Assembly (NCBI RefSeq): GCF_042648365.1
Contig: NZ_JBHRXI010000049.1
Location: 372,001 to 436,000 of the forward strand
DNA length: 64,000 nt
Source: Lutimaribacter_A marinistellae
Lineage (GTDB): Bacteria > Pseudomonadota > Alphaproteobacteria > Rhodobacterales > Rhodobacteraceae
Reading direction: 5' to 3'
Under the pieces are notes generated by a model, which was given only the letters and a program-made list of their open reading frames with translations, was not told where the DNA came from and made no database searches. Made by a program: the position numbers and the translations under genes. Positions within the stretch are counted from its first letter, which is position 1. Each line of letters begins with the position of its first letter. Positions 57,837 to 64,000 of the stretch are shown here, piece by piece.

Positions 57837-59168
57837 TCAACGGAAAGCGTGCAATTGGCCCTTGGTCGATACGACGTAGAGCGTACCGCCCGCCACCACC
57901 GGTCCGCTTGTTGCGCCATCGGGGATCTCGACCTGGTGCGAGAGCGCGCCGCTTTCGGCGCTGAAGAACCGCAACCGACCATCACTCGAGGCGACAACGA
58001 TGCGTCCGCCGGCAAGGATAGGGCCGTAATGGGCGAAGACAGTGCTGCGCTTGCGGGGCTTGTCCTTGACGAAGCCGGGCAATTCGGTGGCCCAGATGGT
58101 TTCGCCGCTGGCGGCGTTGACCCGCAGCAGGCGGTTGCGATCGGAGACGAAAAAGACGCTGTCGCCAACCGGCCAGACGGGACCGAGCGCGCCCTCGTCC
58201 ATTGTCCAGAGGCGGTCACCTGTTTCCATATCGAAGGAGACCGTGCGGCCCGAATGGTTGCCGATATAGACGCGGCTGCCCGAGATAACCGGCGCGCCGG
58301 TCACGTCGCCGATCCGCGCCGCTGCGCGCCCGGGGCTGCGGCCGGTGACGGATGCGTTCCAGCGGCCGACGCCGCCGCGACGGAAATTGGCCGTGACATC
58401 CCCCGAGCCGAAGCCGAAGACGACAAGCTCGGACCCGAGGGCAGGTGCAGGAGCGCCCAGCACGTTGCCGACGCTGGGCGTGGCGACCGTCTGCCAGGCG
58501 ATGCGACCGGTCTTGGTTTCGATGGCCCAGCCGATCTCGTCGCCGGCAACGAGGTAGAGAAGCCCGTCACGCACGGTCGGTTTGCCGGAACCGGTGGCAT
58601 CAAGACGCTGACGCCAGCGGATGCCACCTGTGCGCGCCTCGATCGCCGTAAGACGCCCGAAGCCCGACGAGACGTAGAGCGTGCCGTCGGCATAGGCGAG
58701 ACCGCCGCCCGTGGCTTGCCCCTCGCTTTCGCCGGGGGGGATGAGGTTGGTTTGCCAGACAAGCCCGCCTTGCGGGCTGACGGCCGAGACGGTGGCGCCG
58801 GAATCGAGCGTGTAGATGAGCCCGCCACCGACGACCGGTTCGGCGGTGATGCGCGTGCGGCGGGTGTCTCCTTCGCCGATATCGGTCGTCCAGACACGCT
58901 GAGGCGTCGCGCGCAGCGCCGGGTGGCTGGGCCGGAAGGACGGCGAGCCGATACCCTGCGTCCAACTGGAATTGGTCGATGGCGTACCGAGGCTGATTGC
59001 GCGGGGCCCTGTGCCGTCTTCGGGCGGCGCGGTCGAGGACTGACCCTCGGGGCGGATATCCTCGCGCGGGCCGGTCAGGATCTCTTCGCGTTCGGCGCAG
59101 GCGGTGAGGATCATCAGCGCGGCACTTGCCAGCGTCAGCCCGATCCGGGGAAAGCTCATGTCAACCAT
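57837..59168 (-). CDS. BamB-like outer membrane beta-propeller lipoprotein
   Basis: 443 residues with PQQ-type WD-like blades, resembling BamB, the scaffold lipoprotein of outer-membrane protein assembly. Its N-terminus is a lipoprotein leader with lipobox LTAC (MILTACAER), giving a lipidated Cys. Repeats show the blade pattern GLIYTLDSGATVSAVS, YADGTLYVSSGFG and RDGLLYLVAG. ATG codons at 59168 and 59159 are both possible; the second gives the shorter leader. It is transcribed with the TPR gene upstream and der downstream. Identity as BamB is by gene order and fold. Confidence 0.85.
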   Translation of the reverse strand: MVDMSFPRIGLTLASAALMILTACAEREEILTGPREDIRPEGQSSTAPPEDGTGPRAISLGTPSTNSSWTQGIGSPSFRPSHPALRATPQRVWTTDIGEGDTRRTRITAEPVVGGGLIYTLDSGATVSAVSPQGGLVWQTNLIPPGESEGQATGGGLAYADGTLYVSSGFGRLTAIEARTGGIRWRQRLDATGSGKPTVRDGLLYLVAGDEIGWAIETKTGRIAWQTVATPSVGNVLGAPAPALGSELVVFGFGSGDVTANFRRGGVGRWNASVTGRSPGRAAARIGDVTGAPVISGSRVYIGNHSGRTVSFDMETGDRLWTMDEGALGPVWPVGDSVFFVSDRNRLLRVNAASGETIWATELPGFVKDKPRKRSTVFAHYGPILAGGRIVVASSDGRLRFFSAESGALSHQVEIPDGATSGPVVAGGTLYVVSTKGQLHAFR

Positions 59169-59246
59169 CTTAAGAAACTCGCCTGTCGTCCTTCGTTCGC
59201 TGCCGCGCGCCGTGGGTCGGCACGCCTGCCCTGCACGCAGCCCGGA

Positions 59247-59918
59247 TCAGCCCTGCTGTCCGGGGGCCGGTTCGGGCGTGCCGCCAAGCGCCACAATCAA
59301 CTGAGAGGCGCGTTGTTGCAAGTCCACGCTGGCCTCGGCGTCCTGGAGAATGCCCTGCAGCCGGTCGATGGCCGCGTCGGGGGCGTCCTGCTCGATCTCG
59401 ATGAGGGCGAGTTGCTCTTCGGCCAGCAGGCGCAAGGGCGCTCCGGGCTGGGCGAGCGCCTCGAACTGCTGGCGGCGGTCGGCGACGGGGAGTGTCTCGG
59501 CCTGCATCAGGAGCGCCTTGAACGTGGCGATCTGGCGATAGATTTCTGGAAGCTCGCCCTGCGTGGAGACACCGGCCAGAGTTTCCGCCGCGGCCTCCTG
59601 CTCGCCCGACTGGGCCTGCGCGGCCGCGGTCAGAAGGTCGCGCACGGCAGCACCGCCGGGCGTGTCAGGCTGCACCTGCGCCAGCGCTGCGGCGCGATCG
59701 GCGGGCGCGTCCGGGTCGAGCGCGGCGATCAGCGCATCGCCAAGCTGTTGCGCGGTCGCTGTTTCCTGGGCCTTGCGATACTCGTTCCAGGCCGCACCGC
59801 CGACGACGGCGATGACGACCACCACGCCGACCCAACCCCAGCGCCGCAAGAGCAGGTACATGCGGTCGCGGCGCACCTCTTCGGTCACTTCGTCGATGAA
59901 ACTGTCGGCGTCGCTCAT
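59247..59918 (-). CDS. TPR-like inner membrane protein (YfgM-like)
   Basis: 223 residues. A short cytosolic N-terminus is followed by one helix (WVGVVVVIAVVGGAAWNEY) and a periplasmic alpha-helical repeat domain (QAQSGEQEAAAETLAGVS, QPGAPLRLLAEEQLALIEIE in part). It resembles YfgM, an ancillary Sec-translocon protein that helps periplasmic chaperones. It precedes the BamB-like gene, and the order TPR-BamB-der is frequent in alphaproteobacteria. It is divergent from the RND operon. Confidence 0.85.
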   Translation of the reverse strand: MSDADSFIDEVTEEVRRDRMYLLLRRWGWVGVVVVIAVVGGAAWNEYRKAQETATAQQLGDALIAALDPDAPADRAAALAQVQPDTPGGAAVRDLLTAAAQAQSGEQEAAAETLAGVSTQGELPEIYRQIATFKALLMQAETLPVADRRQQFEALAQPGAPLRLLAEEQLALIEIEQDAPDAAIDRLQGILQDAEASVDLQQRASQLIVALGGTPEPAPGQQG

Positions 59919-60045
59919 CCCTGTCCCCGCTCCCGGATGGTCCTGTTTACGTCCGGCCCCTCTTAACCTGCGCCATAGGCCAAGCCAAGGGGGCGTATTC
60001 TGCGCAATTCGCGGGCAGTTGCGTCGCAGGTCGAAAAAAAATAAT

Positions 60046-60063
60046 CTGAACTGGTCGGTTCAG
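60046..60063. promoter_or_regulatory. Palindromic operator candidate upstream of the RND efflux genes
   Basis: CTGAACTGGTCGGTTCAG has perfect 6-bp arms (CTGAAC/GTTCAG) and a 6-bp centre. It is 120 bp before the adaptor start. The AACTGGTCGGTT core resembles operators of TetR/AcrR-type repressors of efflux pumps. No repressor gene lies in this window, so it would be encoded elsewhere or past the end. Confidence 0.5.
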
Positions 60064-60182
60064 CGTAGACAAGGTGTGGGTAAATGCCCATGTCACGCCA
60101 AACAAAGGGGTCTGTTCATCCGAGTCTGGGAGGATGACCGGCCCCCAAGACCCCGCCCAGGTTTATTGAAAGAGGCAATTTT

Positions 60183-61451
60183 ATGCGACTGATCCCGTTT
60201 ATCACCGCAATTCTGGTGACCGCGACACTGTATCTGCTGGTGTTCGAACGTGACGACCTGATCGCATTTGCAAAGGGCGAGGTCGAGGCAAGCGCGATGC
60301 TTCCCGGAGACGGCGATGCCGCGGCAGATGCCGTGGAAGACATGACCGAAACGGCCCCGCAGGAAGCCGAAGGCGCAGGAGCGGTCGGCGTTGTTGCCAT
60401 GAAATCCACCGCACGCGAGATCGACAGCGCGGTCGTGCTGCGCGGTCAGACCAAGGCGATGCGCCAGGTCGAGGTCCGGGCCGAGACCAGCTCGACCGTG
60501 ATTTCGGAGCCGCTGCGCAAGGGGGCGTTCGTCAAGGCAGGCGACCTGCTGTGCGAGCTAGACCCCGGAACCCGCGAAAGCACGCTGGCAGAGGCGCGCG
60601 CCCGCAAGGCCGAGGCGCAGGCCAAGGTGCCCGAGGCCGAGGCGCGCCTTGAAGAAGCACACGCGCGGCTTGCAGAGGCGCGGGTCAACGACAATGCCGC
60701 GCAGAAGCTGAGCCTGTCCGGCTACGCCTCGGAGACGCGGCGGATCGCGACCGAGGCCGCCGTGCGTTCAGCCGAGGCGGGAATCAAGTCTGCCGAAGCC
60801 GGGCTGCAGACCGTGGGGGCCGGAATCGAGGCGGCGACCGCCGCAGTAGCGGCAGCCGAACGGGAAATCGACCGTCTGACCATCGAGGCGCCGTTCGACG
60901 GGCTGCTGGAAAGCGACACGGCCGAGCTGGGAAGCCTGATGCAGCCCGGCTCGCTTTGCGCGACGGTTATCCAGCTCGACCCCGTCAAGCTGGTGGGTTT
61001 CGTTCCCGAGGCCGAGGTGAACCGTGTCCAGATGGGGGCGATGGCCGGGGCCGAGCTGATCACCGGTGAGCGTGTGCAGGGCCGCGTTACATTCATCAGC
61101 CGGTCGGCCGATCCCACGACGCGGACCTTCGAGGTGGAGATCACGGTGCCGAACGAAGATCTGAGCATCCGCGACGGGCAGACCGCCAGCATCCTGATCT
61201 CGGCCGAGGGCGCGCAGGCTCACCTGCTGCCGCAATCCGCCCTGACCCTCAACAACGAAGGCGATCTGGGCGTACGCGTGGTCGATGCGCAGAACAGCGT
61301 GGGCTTCATGCCGGTGCGCCTGATCCGTGACGCGGCCGATGGCGTCTGGGTCGGCGGGTTGCCGCAGACCGTCGACATCATCGTCGTCGGGCAGGAATTC
61401 GTGACCGAGGGCGTGCGGGTCGCGCCAACCTTCCGGGAGGCTGCACAATGA
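60183..61451 (+). CDS. RND efflux periplasmic adaptor
   Basis: 422 residues, membrane-fusion protein. An N-terminal helix (LIPFITAILVTATLYLLVF), an acidic linker, the barrel/lipoyl parts (VEVRAETSSTVISEPLRKGAFV, in part), and a coiled-coil hairpin of heptads (ARKAEAQAKVPEAEARLEEA) are seen. The lipoyl half IEAPFDGLLESDTAELG follows. The C-terminal beta-barrel ends in FVTEGVRVAPTFREAAQ. The stop overlaps the permease start (ATGA). It links the inner-membrane pump to an outer-membrane channel not seen here. Confidence 0.92.
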   Translation: MRLIPFITAILVTATLYLLVFERDDLIAFAKGEVEASAMLPGDGDAAADAVEDMTETAPQEAEGAGAVGVVAMKSTAREIDSAVVLRGQTKAMRQVEVRAETSSTVISEPLRKGAFVKAGDLLCELDPGTRESTLAEARARKAEAQAKVPEAEARLEEAHARLAEARVNDNAAQKLSLSGYASETRRIATEAAVRSAEAGIKSAEAGLQTVGAGIEAATAAVAAAEREIDRLTIEAPFDGLLESDTAELGSLMQPGSLCATVIQLDPVKLVGFVPEAEVNRVQMGAMAGAELITGERVQGRVTFISRSADPTTRTFEVEITVPNEDLSIRDGQTASILISAEGAQAHLLPQSALTLNNEGDLGVRVVDAQNSVGFMPVRLIRDAADGVWVGGLPQTVDIIVVGQEFVTEGVRVAPTFREAAQ

Positions 61452-64000
61452 CCGGTATCGTCGACTGGGCCGCCTCGCGCGCCCGGATGGTCATCGCCTT
61501 CATTATCATCTCGCTGGCGGTGGGCACCTATTCCTACGTGACGCTGCCCAAGGAGGGCGAGCCCGATATCGACGTGCCGATGCTGTTCGTATCGGTCCAG
61601 TTTCCCGGCATCTCGGCCGAGGATTCCGAGAGCCTGCTGGTCAAGCCCATGGAAACCGAGATGGTCGATCTCGACGGGCTCAAGGAAATGACCGCCACGG
61701 CGTCGGAAAACTATGCCGGTATCCTGTTGGAGTTCGATTTCGGCTGGGACAAGTCGGCCACCATCGCCGATGTACGCGACGCGATGAACAGCGCGCAGGC
61801 CGAGTTCCCCGAAGGAGCCGAGCAGTACACGATCAACGAGATCAACTTCTCGGAGTTTCCCATCGTGATCGTCAGCCTGTCGGGCGCGGTGCCCGAGCGG
61901 ACCATGGCACGCATCGCCAAGGACCTGCAGGACGATATCGAGGCGCTGGACGCCGTGCTGGAAGCCGGGATCGCGGGCAACCGCGACGAGATGCTGGAGG
62001 TCGTGATCGACCCGCTGCGGCTGGAGGCCTACAACGTCACGGCGGCCGAGCTGATCAACGTGGTCAATAACAACAACCAATTGATCGCGGCGGGCGAGGT
62101 CGAAACCGAACAGGGCACGTTCTCGGTCAAGATCCCCTCCTCGTTCAAGACGGCGCAGGATGTCTATGGCCTGCCGGTCAAGGTCAATGGCGACCGGGTG
62201 GTGACGCTGGGCGAGCTTGCCGAGATCAACTATACCTTCGAGGATCGCGTTGGCACCGCGCGGTTTGCCGGCGAAGACACGGTCGCGCTGCAGGTGGTCA
62301 AGCGCAAGGGCTATAACCTGATCGACACGGTCGACCTGGTGAAACAGACCGTGGCCGCCGCACAAGAGGAATGGCCCGACGAGCTGCGCGCCGCGGTGCG
62401 CGTGAATCACTCCAACGACCAGAGCCGGGTCGTGGGGTCGATGGTGAGCCAGCTCGAGGGGTCGGTTCTGACCGCGATCGCGCTGGTGATGATCGTCGTA
62501 CTGGCCTCGCTGGGCAGCCGGGCCGCGCTGCTGGTGGGCTTTGCCATCCCGACCTCCTTCCTTTTGTGTTTCGCGCTGCTGGCCGCGATGGGCGTGAGCG
62601 TGTCGAACATCGTGATGTTCGGGCTGATCCTGGCGGTGGGTATGCTGGTCGACGGGGCAATCGTCGTCGTCGAATACGCCAACAAGCGCATCTCCGAGGG
62701 TGTCGGCCCGATGCATGCCTATGTCGAGGCCGCCAAGCGGATGTTCTGGCCGGTCATCTCGTCCACGGCCACGACGCTGTGCGCCTTCCTGCCGATGCTG
62801 TTCTGGCCCGGCATCCCGGGTGAGTTCATGGGGATGCTGCCGGTAACGCTGATCTTTGTTCTTTCGGCCTCGCTGGTTGTCGCGCTGATCTACCTGCCGG
62901 TCGTGGGCGGTGTTTCGGGCCGGATCAGCCGCTCGTTCTCGCGCACGTCGGACTGGCTGCGGGCGCGGACGCCGTGGATCGTGCGCGCGGCGCTGGTGCC
63001 CCCCTCTCTCTACGGCATGTTCCTAGGCGCGATGCAGATGCTGAACCCGGCCTACCTGCTGCCGGGTAACGAGAACCTGGTGTTCGGCGAGTTCGTTGGC
63101 GCGGCCATGTTCGCGGCTTCGGCCTTTGCCGCGTCGATCACGCTGAGCGCATCGCGGATCGAGATCCCGCAGCGCAAGGTTGCCAAGCAGGGCGGGCACA
63201 GCCTGTTCGGGTATTTCATCAAGTTCATCGCCGGCAACCCGATCATGCCCGTCGTCGCCATCGCGGCGGTCTTGTTCACGGTCTACCAGGTTGTTTTCGT
63301 GATCTTCCCCGAAAACTCGCGCGGGGTTGAGTTCTTTGTCGAGAGCGAGCCGGAACAGGCGACGACCTATGTGCGGGCGCGCGGCAACCTTTCGCTGGCC
63401 GAAAAGGACGAGATGGTGCGCGCGGTCGAAGAGATCGTGTCGGCGCATCCGGCGGTGATCAACGTCTTTTCCTTTGCGGGCGAAGGCGGGCTGAATACCG
63501 GCGGTCCAGCGGGCGGCCAGTCGCCTGCCGACACGGTGGGCCAGGTCCAGTTCGAGATCATCCCGTGGGAAGAGCGCCCGACCGTGTCCGAGCCGATCCT
63601 TGACGGGCGCCTCTCTCGGCAGGTGACGGCGCCGGATTTCGACGGCGACCGGGTGATCGACCAGTTGAACGCGGAACTGGCCAAGCTGCCGGGCATCATC
63701 GCCGAGATCTCGGCGCTGGAACAGGGTCCTGGACAGGGCAAGCCGGTGCATCTGCGGATCATGGGCGACAACTGGGATGAACTGGTTGCCGCGACGCAGA
63801 CCGCGCGCGAGGAATTCGACGCGATGCCCGGCCTCATCAAGGTCGAGGATACGCTGCCCCTGCCCGGCATCGACTGGCAGATCGACGTGGATGTCGCCAA
63901 GGCGGGCCGCTTTGGCGCGGACGTTGCGACCGTGGGCGCGATGGTGCAGCTTGTCACGCGCGGCATCCTTCTTGGAGAGATGCGCCCGCTCAACAGCGAC
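61448..64000 (+). CDS. RND efflux inner-membrane transporter, 3' end cut by window
   Basis: The first 851 codons of an HAE1/AcrB-type pump. The ATG overlaps the adaptor stop by 4 bp. Helix 1 (ARMVIAFIIISLAVGTYSYV) is followed by the porter domain (GEPDIDVPMLFVSVQFPGIS in part), helices 2-6 from about residue 340 and the second porter loop. In TM4 the AcrB proton-relay pair Asp407-Asp408 corresponds to Asp402-Gly403 (LVDGAIVVVEYANK), a single-Asp version. The substrate is unknown; the family includes multidrug and solvent pumps. The stop lies outside the window. Confidence 0.93.
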   Translation, partial: MTGIVDWAASRARMVIAFIIISLAVGTYSYVTLPKEGEPDIDVPMLFVSVQFPGISAEDSESLLVKPMETEMVDLDGLKEMTATASENYAGILLEFDFGWDKSATIADVRDAMNSAQAEFPEGAEQYTINEINFSEFPIVIVSLSGAVPERTMARIAKDLQDDIEALDAVLEAGIAGNRDEMLEVVIDPLRLEAYNVTAAELINVVNNNNQLIAAGEVETEQGTFSVKIPSSFKTAQDVYGLPVKVNGDRVVTLGELAEINYTFEDRVGTARFAGEDTVALQVVKRKGYNLIDTVDLVKQTVAAAQEEWPDELRAAVRVNHSNDQSRVVGSMVSQLEGSVLTAIALVMIVVLASLGSRAALLVGFAIPTSFLLCFALLAAMGVSVSNIVMFGLILAVGMLVDGAIVVVEYANKRISEGVGPMHAYVEAAKRMFWPVISSTATTLCAFLPMLFWPGIPGEFMGMLPVTLIFVLSASLVVALIYLPVVGGVSGRISRSFSRTSDWLRARTPWIVRAALVPPSLYGMFLGAMQMLNPAYLLPGNENLVFGEFVGAAMFAASAFAASITLSASRIEIPQRKVAKQGGHSLFGYFIKFIAGNPIMPVVAIAAVLFTVYQVVFVIFPENSRGVEFFVESEPEQATTYVRARGNLSLAEKDEMVRAVEEIVSAHPAVINVFSFAGEGGLNTGGPAGGQSPADTVGQVQFEIIPWEERPTVSEPILDGRLSRQVTAPDFDGDRVIDQLNAELAKLPGIIAEISALEQGPGQGKPVHLRIMGDNWDELVAATQTAREEFDAMPGLIKVEDTLPLPGIDWQIDVDVAKAGRFGADVATVGAMVQLVTRGILLGEMRPLNSD

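Noticed and set aside
57849..59966. Long open frame (705 codons) on the plus strand opposite the BamB-like and TPR genes
   Set aside because: Covers two real genes on the other strand and shows low-complexity composition only.
1..64000. tRNA, rRNA or CRISPR features
   Set aside because: No cloverleaf-like segment with a T-loop, no rRNA sequence and no regularly spaced repeat array was seen by eye; a covariance-model scan would be needed to exclude a tRNA fully.

Overview
The window is GC-rich, densely coded bacterial chromosome. Its gene content fits a marine alphaproteobacterium of the Rhodobacteraceae/Roseobacter group: a pob/pca aromatic operon next to a TRAP transporter, an acs-adk-DUF4212-actP acetate block, a Tat-exported formate dehydrogenase with DUF3305/DUF3306 accessory genes, a RutR-controlled reductive pyrimidine pathway, and the TPR-BamB-der and yajC-secD-secF orders common in alphaproteobacteria. 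This placement rests on gene families and order, not on a database search. No rRNA, tRNA, CRISPR array, insertion sequence or prophage was recognised.

Region by region: 1-1084 holds the 3' part of nagA. 1063-6166 is a 4-hydroxybenzoate/protocatechuate operon (pobA-pcaC-pcaH-pcaG-flavin monooxygenase, minus strand) with a divergent AraC-type regulator. 6378-9506 is a three-gene TRAP transporter, plausibly for an aromatic acid. 9971-14887 is an acetate block: acetyl-CoA synthetase, a zinc-lid adenylate kinase and a two-part acetate-type symporter. It is followed by a cNMP/CBS/DUF294 protein, a small membrane protein, a membrane-anchored DnaQ-type exonuclease and a flavin reductase (14987-19405). 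19406-21861 is a tight four-gene minus-strand operon: DUF6494, Mrp/ApbC, a degenerate biotin/lipoate ligase and DUF6505.

21930-33422 is the formate dehydrogenase region: a cytochrome c, a large polyferredoxin, DUF3305, DUF3306, a TorD chaperone, a small Tat peptide, the alpha, beta and gamma subunits, a WD40-cytochrome c fusion and a 40-residue membrane peptide. 33480-46419 is a pyrimidine/hydantoin catabolic region. One arm runs hyuC - 102-residue unknown - hydA - ABC transporter, with a perfect RutR-type operator between hyuC and rutR. The other runs preT - glycosyltransferase - preA, with two degenerate RutR-like boxes upstream.

46594-54455 holds an exported protein, a DTD-motif glycosyltransferase-like protein, Mth938-like, TauE, secF, secD, yajC, a SET-domain protein and serS. 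54477-64000 holds a helix-hairpin-helix protein with a histone-like lysine tail, a fatty-acid desaturase, der, a BamB-like lipoprotein, a TPR membrane protein and an RND efflux adaptor and permease, the last cut by the window end.

Most of the window is recognisable metabolism. The less explained parts are the glycosyltransferase inside the dihydropyrimidine dehydrogenase operon, the unknown protein between the two hydrolases of the same pathway, the Mrp/degenerate-ligase/two-DUF operon, the accessory proteins of the formate dehydrogenase, and several clean inverted or direct repeats in promoter regions.
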